Source: Haemaphysalis longicornis
Taxonomy: Eukaryota; Arthropoda; Arachnida; Ixodida; Ixodidae
Direction: 5' to 3'
NCBI GenBank assembly: GCA_013339765.2
Contig: CM023454.1
Coordinates: 61,767,860 to 61,831,859 of the forward strand
DNA: 64,000 bases
Shown: piece by piece, positions 23,880 through 35,640 of the stretch
Numbering within the stretch: position 1 is the stretch's first letter
Layout of the letters: every line of letters begins with the position of its first letter
The notes under the pieces: model-generated
The model's database searches: none
What the model saw: only the letters and a program-made list of their open reading frames with translations
What the model was told of the DNA's origin: nothing
Program-made: the position numbers and the translations under genes

Positions 23880-26090
23880 TCACACACTTACTTCTTTCTT
23901 TGTACTTTCGTGGACCTCAATAAGTTTCCTGGTAAGTTTTTGCTTATTTTTATACAGTATTTCGGTATTATTACACATAGGATCGCAAAGAGTACAGTCT
24001 CGACAATATACACCTAAATCACCGCATTTGCACTTTTCCACATTGTAACGATTTTCCTTTACCATATCGTCAATATATCTCCTCGTATGCCCGATTGTCC
24101 CCGTATGCCCGATGTGCCACACACAAAGAGATACTTTAGACTACATTTGTTGTACATCAAAGGAAGTGCCGTTGATGCTCCTTCCGGCAAATTGGGGAAT
24201 AGGGTTGTCACTATTATCGCGCGTACAAGGTCTCGAATGCTTATCAGGAGAATTAAAAAGCAACACTCACATGGGCACGCTTCCTTTCCCTTCTTTTTTT
24301 GTTGTGTTATATTCCATTTCTTGTGGTATTCGTGCCATTATTTGTTTAGCCTTCAGTTTTATGAATACACCTTCGTCAGCGGATGGTAACCTGAATTATT
24401 ATTAAGCGATAAATGTGGTCCATTAAACTAGCCCGCATCCTATAGACCCCCAACTAGCAAGTAAATTTTTAATACACAGATTAGAAATTTTTTCTTACTA
24501 TTTTAGAATGCGGCGAGTTATACGCAAAGAGCAACTTCTTCGCTCTTGGTTTGTATTTGCAACAAATGTGCTCTCGATGAAAAGAAAGGTTAAGACCAAG
24601 AAACCAGAGACATCCTGCATTCAGCAGTTCGTGGGTTACTACAAGTGACTTCAACCAGTCATTATAATTGTTTTAATCTTTTCAATGCTCTTTTTGTCAC
24701 ATAGAATTACTACAAAGTAGTCGTCAACAAATAAAAAATTACGCCCACCTGCCTCGCGGGAACCCTGGTGTGATGCAACGCATCGAGGGGGTTTCATTGG
24801 CGTTTCCGTTGTGTTGATTGCGTGTATGGCAAGGGTTCCGCGCGATGGGGAAGTGGCCGTAATTTTGAATTTTCACCATGCGAGTCATGCAATGCCCATG
24901 CATATGCAAATGAGAGACTATGCATGTGTGTGTTTACGTACGGTGTTTGGCAAGTTGGTAGTACTGGGTCGCGGCATGCCATTCACAAAAGGGACTGTCG
25001 CATGAAGACGTCGCCGAGTGCTGCGAGGGAGAGCAAGCGCAAGCACAGACGACCGCCGACTGAGCGTGCCGGAGCGCGCCGGAGCGCGGCACTCCATGCG
25101 CAGTTCGCTATCGGAGAGAGGAGAGAAGAGGCGCAGCTATTCGGACGCTGACGCCGCCACGCAGGAATGACAGAGGCAAGAGCATTAGATTGAATTTAGC
25201 CCTGGCCGATCCCCCCTTGCAGTTGCGTGCTCACATCACCATCATCCTCTTCATTATCATCATCAGATTTTCGCGTGACGGCCGCCGAACACGCCGGATG
25301 GATGGACGGAGAAGGCAAGTGAATGAGAAGCGTTGCATCTAAAAATTTGGACCGATGTGGCTCTCCTATGATCGTCAGATACAACCCCATTTTTGCGATC
25401 TATATCATAGTCAATTAATATAGGTTCGATGCATGAAGCAATGCAAATACGATTTTTTAGATACGTTTTACCGTTCCAGGTGGGCAAAGTATAGTTCAAA
25501 TAATCAGCAACAAGTACAAAAAACCTGTAACCAATACACCGGCCGCGTTTTCAAATGCTACCGTTTCATGAATGTCTATCTCCTCCTCTAAATACTGAAG
25601 AAATTCATTTTGCAGAATCGAAAAATAAAGGTCTTTTACATCAAATGAGCATGCCATGTGGTGGGTGTCTGCTTTACCATCTAAAGCCTTAAGAACATCT
25701 CCTTAACGTTTGACCACGAAGTGATCGTTATATTCAAAATGCGTGGCTTCTCTTGTATAAACAAAGATACTACTATATGCCAAGTTCTGTTCTTTGAAAT
25801 TATTGCCATTAAGAGCCACTCAACCTTATGCGTTTTTGCGTGAAAGAATATTTGGCATCGTAATTTCGACGACTTGTCAACCCTTCCAAAAACTTTTGTC
25901 AAGTTACCTTCTTGCACAGCGTCTAAGCTTCTGTCGTTCATCTTGAAAGGTAAAAACTGTCGCAGCGGCAAAGAAGGCATTAGATTGCTTCCAAAGCTTT
26001 GGAGTTGTATATATCCTTAGGAAGTGCTACGAATCTCCCATATTTATCCGCAGCCATTTGAATATATTTAATTATAAAATAGCAAAACGA
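23880..26090 (-). mobile_element. Penelope-like element relic (RT and GIY-YIG), interrupted
   Basis: Reading from 26,090 downward on the minus strand, DKYGRFVALPKDIYNSKALE (about 26,050) matches the N-terminal RT entry of PLEs. It is followed by FHAKTHKVEWLLMAIISKNR (about 25,850-25,790) and SFDVKDLYFSILQNEFLQYL (about 25,650-25,590). Then comes a KNRICIASCIEPILIDY block (about 25,460-25,400). The palm strand stops at QIFR (25,350). After an inserted block it resumes with VDDYFVVIL, the catalytic VDD being at 24,728-24,720. The endonuclease end follows at 24,190-23,880, with GHTRRYIDDMVKENRYNVEK, a Cys-rich KCKCGDLGVYCRDCTLCDP and LTRKLIEVHEST. Order and spacing match PLEs. Several stops make it inactive. 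Confidence 0.75.
24731..25335. mobile_element. Unidentified ~0.6-kb GC-rich insertion inside PLE RT
   Basis: The PLE RT strand reads up to QIFR (minus strand, 25,352-25,336) and continues at VDDYF (24,728), so the intervening ~605 bp are not PLE sequence. The insert contains a GC-rich core (24,995-25,165), a (CATCAT)-rich patch at 25,238-25,265, and short inverted words near its ends, GATGCAACGC at about 24,772 and GCGTTGCATC at about 25,330. I cannot identify the family. A non-autonomous DNA transposon is one option, and the composition resembles the element at 1,284-1,770. Confidence 0.5.
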
Positions 26091-27204
26091 TTCTTTTTCA
26101 CACACGCGAAAAATTTAGTCCTGAAGAAACAATCGGCCGAAAAGATAAAATACAAAAAATGGCCTGTCGGTAAATATCTGAAGAAAACAGAATGCAAAAA
26201 ACCCGCAACGAGACAAAGCAGACTATAAGGACCACGCAGCACTTGTTGTCCGCTTTCTGTCCTCGTGCTTTTTTTCGCAGTTTTTTTTCTTTGATTCCTG
26301 TACGATACCCCATGGTTGTTTATTTTGAGGCAGAAAATCTATTTTATTCTTGTTGGTTTTCCAACCCTGTATGCAAAGTTTTAAGGGTTTCTGAAGCTCC
26401 TCAGATTCTGTTAGCGTTCTACTTACGTTGGTCTCAAAATTTGTCGTACATACAGTGGTACGTAGTACTCATTGGGGGCGAGCGTCGCACTTGTTCTGAT
26501 TAGAGGCTTTCTGTGTTGGCAAAATGGAAAGTGAACGCTGCTTTTCCGGACGGCACAAAAACTTGTTTGAAGAGCGAGAAAAATTCTGTTTGTATTAGGA
26601 CGTGGGAGATTACCGGAAGAAGGTCGCCAATATTCTCAATGTTTTCAAGGAGAACAGCTTGGGGCCTAGTGCGACATCCTGTAAGAGCAACGGCTACTGT
26701 CATACAGCGATAAATGGAGGTAAATATGAATATCTCTGCTGGTTCGTAGCAAACTGGGTGCCTAGGCACAAGTGAATGTGCAATCGGCATAGTAAAAAAA
26801 ATTTAAAAAGTAATTTAAAGAGGAACACGCTTCAATAGGCGTCATCAAAATCTTGTGTGCATGATTAGCAGTGTTTTGAAATAGCCCCAATTATTAGGCT
26901 GAAAGGAAACGGTTATACCTAGTGTGGAATTGCGGAAACCTGCAGAAGGGTAATAAGAGGTTTTAAAAGCAAACTGGCCACAACATAAACCAAGATAAAA
27001 AAAGGTAGTAGCCACTTCATAGGGGCGCTACTTATTACGCAATATAAAAGTATGACAGGAATGTACGGTGTGAATGTTGCCTTTTCAGTTATCTGCAAGC
27101 TTAGTTATGTTTGACCAGCCATAGAAAGGCAGGCGTATCAAATGCCTTAATATCAAAAAATAAATCGAGTTAAGTAGTGAGAGGGGTCTGCGCAGAGCCG
27201 CGCA
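26091..27204. other. Unassigned region
   Basis: No recognised gene. The stretch 26,100-26,500 contains pyrimidine runs on the plus strand. Frames are under about 105 codons and lack motifs. Confidence 0.35.
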
Positions 27205-27445
27205 GTGCTTCTAAACCACTTGGCCCTGAAGTGCAACAAAGTGGACATAGGGCAATATTGTGAATGTGAAAAACTGCACCTTCGGGAGTACCGGAATGCT
27301 TTAAAGACACCAGTTAGCACCGGACAGCGCAGTGCCGCGCATGTGGCCGCACGCGTTGTTTTGATGAACACGACATTTCGCTCACCCATGAGGACGAGCT
27401 GACCTAAATGCCCAATGTAAACATACCAACAAGAATCGAGAATCA
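27205..27445 (+). pseudogene. PLE GIY-YIG endonuclease fragment, plus strand
   Basis: The plus frame reads LNHLALKCNKVDIGQYCECE, then LHLREYRNALKT and STGQRSAAHVA. It aligns by eye to the PLE pattern VVYKIPLKCNKVYIGQTGR, LREHRNALKT and STGHLAAHVA. A one-base shift then gives CFDEHDISLTHEDELT, matching the region before the C-terminal helix. The opposite frame (27,153-27,446, minus) is open but is only the shadow. No RT is readable nearby. It opposes the PLE at 23.9-26.1 kb in orientation and is a separate insertion. Confidence 0.5.
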
Positions 27446-30400
27446 TGTTTAGACGAGTGCTCTTGGTCTGCGTATGGGGAGCAAAAAAAGTCGTAGATAG
27501 GTGGTAGACGTGTGTGTGGTCGTGATGCCTTTATTTTGGTTTATTCAGGCATTTTTTCATTCGAGCTTGTACTATCCCAGATTCGGTGTATAGTTTTTGA
27601 ATTTGTGCTCCTTTTAAATAAAATACTTGTTCCAATATTGTTCCAAGCCTTATTCGAGATATACAGTTTTAGGGCTGATATAATCAAACTGTTGTAGAAC
27701 GCCAGGCCCAAAGAGCAAAGTTTATTTTGGTCCCCTAAACAAGCGCATGCAAGATCTCCCGGCCACAAAATTTCCGTGGCAACCACCACCGCTTAAAATA
27801 GAGAGAAGCTGAAAAAAAACTTCATTATCAAACGCGCTTTTCAAGCACTAAAAATACGAATAATGCACAAGCAAGGTCCCGAAACTGTGAAAGCAGCACT
27901 GTTTTGAAGAAAGGTTATCTCTTGATTGAGCGGGAGATATTTACACATAATGCAGTACTAACTTGTGCATTGTTTCAATGTACCTATAATAAATAAAGAG
28001 AGGGCAGTTCGTGATGCGCCACTCCAAATCGTGGGCTCCGCGGCAACATTACCACACACCAAAAATTATTTCAATAACTGCTTCGCCAGACGGCCACAAC
28101 TGGGCAAGGCAAGACAACACGGAAAAGCATATACCCCTCAGCCCTGCAATAACTATATTGGTGAGCAGAGGAGGTGTGCGTGTTTAACCGCACGCTTGAT
28201 GCAAAAATCGCCGTAGCTTATGTACAAAGCATGGTGTTAACGCTTTTACGGTGAACAGATTCTGATTGTGGTGAAATCTTGAACAAGAAGCTAGGACACG
28301 CAGATGATGAATCTCTATGTTCAAACAATAGTATCGGAAGTATCAACTAAATGACTGGAACTCTGTAAACCTCAGTAATCCCGACACATTCAAAATCAAT
28401 AAAACAAAAAAACCATATCAAGTCTTTCCTATAACCTTGTCGAAAAAACCAATCCACTGAACAATACCCCACAGAATCCTACACCGAAGCATCCTTCAGC
28501 CAAATAGCTTAACCCACACGTCCCCATCGACCTAGATTACGCAACCCCAAACGAGAGGCTAAAAGTCCCCACGATTAACGCACCTCAAAACGCACACCTT
28601 ATTTTCTCTTGGCCCTGACGACAAGCGAGAGCAGGATTACCCAACAGAATCTACAAATATCGGAACACACAGTGTTCGTGGACCCTGATCTCCACCATAA
28701 CAACAACGAATACGATGCAGCAGTTTTTACATAAACAAGGAACCAATCAATCAATTTCTTAATCGCTTGGGCAAGTTCTACGTCAACTACTAACGACTCT
28801 GCAGTATGCCTCAGCCTCAATAAAACCGCCACCTCATAAAAGTTTTGCGGCATTGCGACAGCCCTCAGCAACTTTGTGAGTACCTAAGGCATCCTTCCCC
28901 TTCAATTGCTGTCAAACATTGAATCGTTCGTTCTTCGTTTGGTTTTATTATTGTTTTAATGACCTCTTTTTGTAGGTAGTAACTGAACAAAAGAGTCACC
29001 AACAAGACTTAGGCAAGAGATGTCAACACGTTGTAATGCAGTTACGTTTACCAAAACAGTCATTCGCCGTTTAAAGGCGATATGTATATCCCTTTTCGTG
29101 TAACTTTTACATAGAAAACTTGTTGACTAAAACAAGTACGAAGGTGATCTCACGTATTGGAATATGAAGGAATATACAAATACAAATATTGCGACGTACC
29201 CATAGGATCATCTGGAATAGGAGAAAAATTTGTGCATTCAAAGAGCCGCTCGTAATTTTATCTTATATATTCATGCCACTCTACACTACGCGGGCACAAT
29301 GAGGGATTTTTTCAGAAAATACTGCAAAAACAAAGCCAAAGTTTTATAGAGAATTAGCCTTTATATTCGGTTCCTAACGAACGAATTCTCAAGCAAACCA
29401 ACTTCAACGACCAGACTTGGTTGAGTGAAAACTGGATTCCACTTTAAACCAAGAAAATGAGTAGTTCAGTTATCATCCTTATATTGTGTGGAAATGGTAG
29501 TAGCGGAAAGCCGCACCCACCGGCGCGGTGTCCGGTCCGGGTCAGCGAGGAGATCGGCTGCCAGAGAATTCATCTTGCTTTTGCAGGCGAACTTCATACG
29601 TGGGCGATCCTGTCCCGAGCTGAACGGCTCCGTCCGCCGCCAAACCGGAGCAAGCAGAAGGGGGACTGGGGTTTGGACAATAAACCCCGCCATTGCTTGT
29701 GTTGGACGTTTGCCTTTGTGTTGCCTGCCTCTCACGACGGCCCGTATACACAGCAGCCGCGTATGGAGGTCCACCTGAGTCAGACCCATGAACAATGGTT
29801 ACCAAAACAACGCGCTCTTTAACCAATACATTTATTTTTTTCCGACAGCACGCTCTGCATCACGTCACCTTTTGCCAAACGGTCATCACAATCAAAAGTT
29901 ATCTCTACACTGTGGCGATAAATACTCAGTAATATTCACTTTCTCAAAACCAGTTTACAACAATCGCGATGTTCTCACATAAGTAATTTTTATCTGAACA
30001 CTGCGCTATACAAGTTGCCTGATTAGGCTAGAACAAATTTCGAAATATGTTGAAGTAACCAGCGTGCTTACGTGGACATTTCACTTAAATATCCGGTTGT
30101 TTGTATTTTCGCAAAACATTTACCTCACTCATTACGACCACCGAAATGGGGATAATGGCACCGATAAATTGCAAACCGGAACTTTTTGCGAACGCAAAAA
30201 AGGCGTTGTACTAGAGTCCTTGCTCCTGGCAGCGGTTCCAGAAAAGAACAACAGGTTCGCGATAACCCCGAATTTACAGGTAATGTTCTAACCCCGGCAG
30301 TACCGCCAAACACCAACCCAGTTCAATGATGTCCACCATGGGGGAATCTCCCGCGTATTCGAACTTTGCATAAACGTTTTAGCCAGGCAAACGACGGTGA

Positions 30401-31258
30401 GATATTCATACCGTGGGATTAGCCTACGAAACTTTTGTTCAATTACCGCAGTCACTTCCTCCGAAGAAAAGTCGATGCAGTGTTCGAACTACTCGAGTGT
30501 GCGCCGAGGGCGTTGGTACTGAATTGATTTCGGAGCCCCAAGGTTATAGATTATCCACAAAATCGCTGCCTCACAGTAAGGTGGAAGGCTGTTGATGCCC
30601 TCCTGAAGGGTAACCATAGGTAGAGACGAGCACAGGTACCACCCGAGAAATTTCTGGATGGCTGGCGTTGCTGGAGGGACCCATCAACGAATGAGGCTAC
30701 CTCCGACAGCGTCGGAGCAAAGAGGTACAGCCTAAAGCCTTACGAGCAGGAAGGAGCGCTTCAGGAGAACCGAGCACACAACCTTGCTATCGGAGCACAC
30801 AGCTTTGCTGAGGCCGACCTCACAGCGTGCTATCGGCCTTGAAAACAGACTGTGGAAACGGCATGGCCTGGAATGAGCCCGTGTCTCCAGGGGCGATGTC
30901 TCAAGGCAAGAGCGTCACGAGCCCAGAATGTCAAAGAGGAGGCAACGAACGTCGACTGTTGTGCGGCGCTAGATAAGATCGCAGAGGCAAGGAATGGTAA
31001 AATCGGTCCTGAACCAAAAAAAGCAATCCATTAGTGCAAAAACCAAATACAATGTTATTTATGATGCAATTCAATTACAAAAAGTAAGCACAGCCGACTG
31101 ACCAACGGCAAATGCAGGGGTTAAAAGGGTAACCAAAGACCATTACACCTATAAAAGATGCCCAAGAAACGAAGATGGCATAGAAAATTACATTCCTTGT
31201 GAGCAGCCTGCATTAAAAAAGAAGCGCCTCGGCAAAAGCAGATCTACCAACGTGGTAC
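27446..31258. other. Unassigned region with GC-rich patches
   Basis: Nothing here is assigned with confidence. At about 28,500-28,880 the plus strand has a faint LINE RNase H-like run (IAWASSTSTTNDSAVCLSL near 28,760-28,815) without further support. At 29,490-29,830 a GC-rich block keeps frames of about 100 codons open on both strands, which suggests composition; a TTTATT-type poly(A) signal in reverse and a CpG-rich interior would also fit a solo LTR. 30,640-31,030 is moderately GC-rich and also unassigned. Confidence 0.3.
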
Positions 31259-32636
31259 CCTTCATCATCATCATCATCACCACCAGCCTATCTACGCCCA
31301 CTGCAGGGCAAAGGCCTCTCCCATTATTCTCCAATTGCCTCGGTCCTGTGCAACACTGTGACCAATTTATCCCCGCAAACTTCTTTATCTCATCTGCCCA
31401 TCTAACTTTCTGCCGCCCCCTGCAACGCTTGCCTTCTCTAGGGATTCACTCTGTTAACCTTAAAGGCCAGCGGTTATCTTGCCTTCGCTTTACATGTCCT
31501 GCCCACGTCCATTTCTTCTTCTTAATTTCTACTAATATGTCTAACACCAGTTTGCTCCCTGATCCACTCTGCTCTCTTCCTGTCCCTTAATGTTACACCT
31601 ATACTTTTCCGCTCAATTGCCCACTGAGTCGTTCTCAATTTAAGTTGAACCCTCTTAGTGAGCATCCAAGTTACTGCCCCGTAGGTGAGTACCGGTATGA
31701 TGCAGCTGTCATACACTTTCTTCTTCAGCGACAATGGTAGGCTGCTATTCATTATCTGAGAATGTCTGCCATATGCACCCCACCCCATTCTGATCCTTCT
31801 AATTATATCTGCCTCATGGTTTGGATCTGGGGTCACAACTTGGCCTAAGTAGATATATTCGCTTACCACTTCCACTGCCCCGCCACCTATGTCAAACCAC
31901 TAAGCTGTCCCGAGGTTATTGATCATTACTTTATTTTTCTGCATATTATTTTCAGTCCCACGGTTCTACTCTGTTCGCCCAGTGCGGAAAGCATGCTTTG
32001 CAATTCGTCCCCCGAGTTACTTAGCAAGGCAACGTCATCAGCAAATCTGAGGTTACTGAGGTATGCTTCATTAACCCTTACTCCCTCCTGTTCCCAATCC
32101 AACGTTCTGAATACTTCTTGTAAACATGCTGTGAATAGCATTGGAGAGATTGTGTCTCCTTGTCTGACACCCTTTCCTATAGGTATTTTACTGCTCTCCC
32201 TATGGAGGATGATCGTAGCTGTAGACCCATTGTAGATATCCTCTAGTATTCATACATAATGCTCATCTACACCTTGGTTCCGTAATTCCTGAATGACTGC
32301 TAGGGTTTCGACCGAGTCAAATGCTTTCGCATAATCTATGAAGGCTATATATAGGGGTTCAGTACACTCAGCGCACTTCTCTATCACCTTATTGATCGTG
32401 TGAATATGGTCCATTGTTGAATAACCTTTACGGAACCCTGCTTGTTCTTTAGGTTGACTGAAATCTAAGGTTGCAGAAATTCGGTTAGCGATTACCTTGG
32501 TAAATACCTTGTAGACGACTGACAGTAAGCTGATCGGCCTGTGATTTTTCAAGTCCTTCATGTCGCCTTTCTTATGAATTAGGATGATGTACGCGTTCTT
32601 CCAAGATTCCGGTACCATTGCGGTCATTACCGTTAG
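31259..32636 (-). mobile_element. RTE-type LINE, 5'-truncated, RT to 3' end
   Basis: On the minus strand the frame from 32,627 reads WKNAYIILIHKKGDMKDLKN, HRPISLLSVVYKVFTKVIAN, KEQAGFRKGYSTMDHIHTIN and YIAFIDYAKAFDSVETLAV. These are RT blocks 1-4 of RTE elements. The catalytic box is LRFADDVALL (Asp codons about 32,039-32,034). Frame 31,875-31,522 gives the thumb and C-terminal part (SEYIYLGQVVTPDPNHEADI, then SLKKKVYDSCIIPVLTYGAV). The copy ends at 31,259 with a (GATGAT)n tail on the minus strand after AGGCTGGTGG. Only two or three frame breaks separate the pieces, so it is among the better preserved elements here. There is no endonuclease because of 5' truncation near 32,636. Confidence 0.85.
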
Positions 32637-33078
32637 GACTCAGCTATGTTCAGTGCACCTGCGTGTTCACCTCTACTTTATGTGCACAAAGGATTCATTA
32701 TGGGAGACATCTTCTCGCTAAAATAAAACGGCCCTCCCCTTTACGGGCCGGTGGCGTGGCAAACGTGCGTAAAGCGTCGCTGAGCGGATGGGTGGGCCAA
32801 AGAACCAGGTGGCCAACCGCAAACTGGACATCTCGGCGTTGGCGGTTGTACGGGTCTGCCTGCTGAAGAAGGTGATGACAAGATGCTCCCAGCAAGCCTG
32901 TAACACGTCATACAAGCCCTGGTGGAGGGCCACACCATGCGGAATAAGTGTTCGGTCGCGAGAACATGGCCTCTTCAAACACTAATTCAAGAGAGCCGGC
33001 GTGAAGCCACTACAATGATTAACCCTGGTACCCCTGGCAAATGTATTGTCAGCTGTCTAGCCTATCTGGTGATGTCAG
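32637..33078. other. Unassigned GC-rich spacer
   Basis: GC-rich, with overlapping frames of 65-86 codons on both strands and no motif. It lies between the 5' break of the RTE LINE and the family-A LTR. Confidence 0.35.
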
Positions 33079-33375
33079 ATTTCGGTTGTTGAAAAACGAG
33101 ACTTGTGCAGGCGAGAATCAGGGACAGCGTAGCAACACGTAGTTTCCAGCACAGGGAGAACAACATTTATGGAAACACCACCGGACGACAGAACAACTGA
33201 AGGCAGAAACAGGGAGGCCTGAGGTCCTAGTCTGTGTTGTGCTAACAGTAACAACATATACCGAGCTGGGCAAGTTAAAGAACAAGCTCCCCGTTTACGT
33301 CTGGTAGAGCTCTCTGGCACAGGCTTTGAATCTGTAGCACGGATGTGTGCCGCACGTGGTGTCATCGCACGTTCA
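33079..33375 (-). repeat. LTR family A copy 2, left part (split by Gypsy B)
   Basis: On the minus strand this matches the 3' half of the family-A LTR at 15,150-15,425, with shared words such as TGGAAACTACGTGTTGC and ACAAGTCTCGT. It ends abruptly at 33,375 where the Gypsy B LTR begins. The remaining half of the same LTR is at 40,802-41,400. No gag follows at lower coordinates, so it is probably a solo LTR. Its last 69 bases (33,307-33,375) are present again at 40,802-40,870. Confidence 0.55.
33307..33375 (+). repeat. 69-bp flanking duplication, left copy
   Basis: Begins GAGCTCTCTGGCACAGGC and ends CGCACGTTCA directly against the first base of the Gypsy B LTR. The copy at 40,802-40,870 is also 69 bases long, without indels, and differs at 11 positions by hand count. 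The two copies exactly border the element. Confidence 0.75.
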
Positions 33376-33803
33376 TGTCACGCAGCCAAAGACGACACAG
33401 TTGTCTTCAAGGAAAACAGTTTTATTAGAGCTAACTTGTGCTCCCCTAACAACTCCAAAGAATTTAGAAGCGGCGAAGCAGCAGGTCAACAAATTGAATT
33501 GCGCAGGCGAGTGTCGTCGAATCGAATTCCGGGACGTCTGCGCTGCAGGCTTTTTATCTTTCGCCAGCGAGTGTTTCTGGAACCGTCGATTTCCTTCCAG
33601 AAGATTGTACATGAAAAAATAATATTTTACTTCGCTAGTGACGTTAAGACAAAAGAGTCAGCTCATCTGATTGAGATAGCCCGTGCGGAAAAAAAAAAAG
33701 AGAATGGAAGACGCCCTTCGACCTGGATAAAGATGGCAGAGCCGGGAATGGCAGGGCAGTAAAAGAAAAAATAAATAAACAAACTCGCACATGGTTCGCG
33801 GCA
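33376..33803 (-). repeat. 3' LTR of Gypsy element B
   Basis: Homologous to 40,454-40,801. Shared words include CAAAGA, TTGTCTTCAAGGAAAACA, AACTTGTGCTCCC, AACAACTC, TTTTTATCTTTC, GAGTGTTTCTGGA, GCAGAGCCGGG and CATGGTTCGCGGC. On the element's own strand it starts TG (33,803) and ends CA (33,376). This copy has about 80 extra bases near 33,475-33,550 compared with the other LTR. Divergence in the first ~95 bases is around 15% by hand count, implying an old insertion. Confidence 0.8.
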
Positions 33804-33819
33804 AAACCTCCCCTCTACG

Positions 33820-34096
33820 AGTGTCTCGATCCGATGCTAAAACAAAAGACAATGCAAGCAAAACAACAACAAATCCGTAATCTTGCATAGTAAGGTTTCA
33901 CGCGAACCACGTGGACTACTTGGGGCCGCGTGCGTCATTGTGATGTTCCGGAATCACAATCGGGGATCACCTCGTAGGTGAGTTGGCCGACACGTCGTAG
34001 AATCTGGTAGGGTACGCAATACCGTCACAGGAGTTTCTCACTTTGTCCGCGCCGTCGGAAAGGAGTCGAAACAAACACGATCTCCTGTGTGGTACT
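33820..34096 (-). pseudogene. Gypsy B integrase C-terminal segment
   Basis: On the minus strand from 34,096 down, the segment contains a worn form of the C-terminal integrase block GD-RV-(W)-TP-RRRGLSEKLL-YGPY-VLRR-VTYEV. Readable parts are FDSFPT, SEKLL, YCVPYQILRRVGQLTYEV and VVHVVRVK. It continues the integrase of 35,641-36,420, from which it is separated by a plus-strand LINE. A stop and a frameshift are present. It ends before the 3' LTR, which is the normal position. Confidence 0.7.
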
Positions 34097-35640
34097 CAGC
34101 GGACTGGAGTGCGCCCCCGAAAAGTCCGGTTTGCCTGTGCTCAACAAGATAACTACCCGCAAGACCGCACACAGAATACCCGAACCAGAATTATATATAA
34201 ATAATCACCCTGTCCCTAACGTCCCGCACCTTCGGATACTGGGCCTCATAATACCTAGAGACGAATCTGGCTTGGAAGCCATACCACACTTAAAGCGCAC
34301 ACTTAACCAGCTCATGCGCATCAACCGCCGCGTCTCCAATCGTCGCTTCGGACTTCGCGAACACGACACCCTACGCATGGTCCAAGCCATTCTTATCAGC
34401 AGGATAGCCTACGGCACGCCATACTTGGCCCTCAGACCACAAGAAATACGAAAACTCATCGCCACCATACACCAGGACTATAAGACCGCTATAGGGCTCC
34501 TAATCAGCACGGCAAAGAAGAAACGTTTGCACCTAGGGGTCCACAACACCTAGGAAGAAGTACAAGAGGCCCACCACGCATCTCAGATACGCCGACTACA
34601 GATACGCCCACGGGAAGAGAGCCACTTCTCCGTCTACACTACAGCGTCCCACCACGACAAGATCAGAAGATTCGAATCTCAGCAGACATTCGGCAACACA
34701 TCCGCGTGGCTCCTCTACCCCGAAACATGCACCCGGTTTTCAAGAAACAACGGCGCACGGCACGAGCTCGATTAATTCATAAGGACAATCACCATCTATC
34801 ATGCACTCGATACACAGATGCATCGCCCTACCCTCATCAGAAAGCGCATGCAGCCTGTGTCGTAAGCACGCAAGGCACAGAACTGGCAGCAGCGACCGTT
34901 CTCACCACTTCCATCGAGACTGCTGAGGAGTGTGCCATCGCCCTTGCTGCAACAACAGACGAGGAATTTCTTACTGTTATAACTGACTCACAGACTGCCT
35001 GTCGAAACGTTTTGATTGGCCGCATATGTCAACCCGCACTGTACCTTCTTGGTCAAGTAAGAAGACTACCAGAAATTAATATCATCTAATCACCCGGCCA
35101 GCAGTCCCTCCAAGGGAACGAGGCGGCACACGCCGCTGCCCGTGCTCATACACACCGGGCCGTTACCTCAGAGGGAGAAACCAACGACCGAACTGCTTCA
35201 AAGCCGGCCCCACTCTACACGTACACCGAAATCTTAGCTCACTACAAAAACGACCGCCGTCGCTTACCGCCACCTTACTCACAATACCCGCGTGACGAAG
35301 AAACCACTTTCCGGCGCCTACAAACCAAATCGTATACCCATAACACCTTAGTAAAAGCTGTGTACCCCACCCAATACCCTGCCACCTGTAACTTCCGGCC
35401 CGGTTGCTGGTACGCTATACCACGTGGTATGGGAGTGCCAACGGACCCCCACTCTAACCCCAAATCCCAACCCTACCTATGAGCAGTGGGTGGAGCAGCT
35501 GACCAGCTCCGAGCTCTCGGACCAGCGCCGACGAGTGGAACGGGCCCGGATGACCAGCCAGCAACAAGTCATCTTGGAAAACGATGCCTCTCACTGGGTG
35601 AAGGCCCTACGAACATCCTCCTGCTCACCAGTTTCATAAA
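34097..35640 (+). mobile_element. I-type LINE inserted in Gypsy B integrase
   Basis: A 5'-truncated plus-strand LINE that begins just after the RT catalytic box. It reads SGLECAPEKSGLPVLN at 34,098 and LGLIIPRDESGLEAIPHLKR, then the thumb up to a stop at 34,551. The RNase H domain at 34,800-35,130 shows YTDAS, a Glu in ECAIALAAT, ITDSQTACRN and GNEAAHAAARAHTH. A C-terminal zinc-knuckle remnant follows (LYHVVWECQ at about 35,415-35,440). The end is at CATAAATGTTTTTCTCTCTC (to about 35,640), after which the Gypsy frame resumes. Few disruptions suggest it is younger than its Gypsy host. Same superfamily as the LINE at 0.95-3.5 kb, but clearly a different copy. Confidence 0.8.

Noticed and set aside
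28500..28880. LINE RNase H domain
   Set aside because: Only one vague block (IAWASSTSTTNDSAV) and no catalytic context; kept as unassigned.
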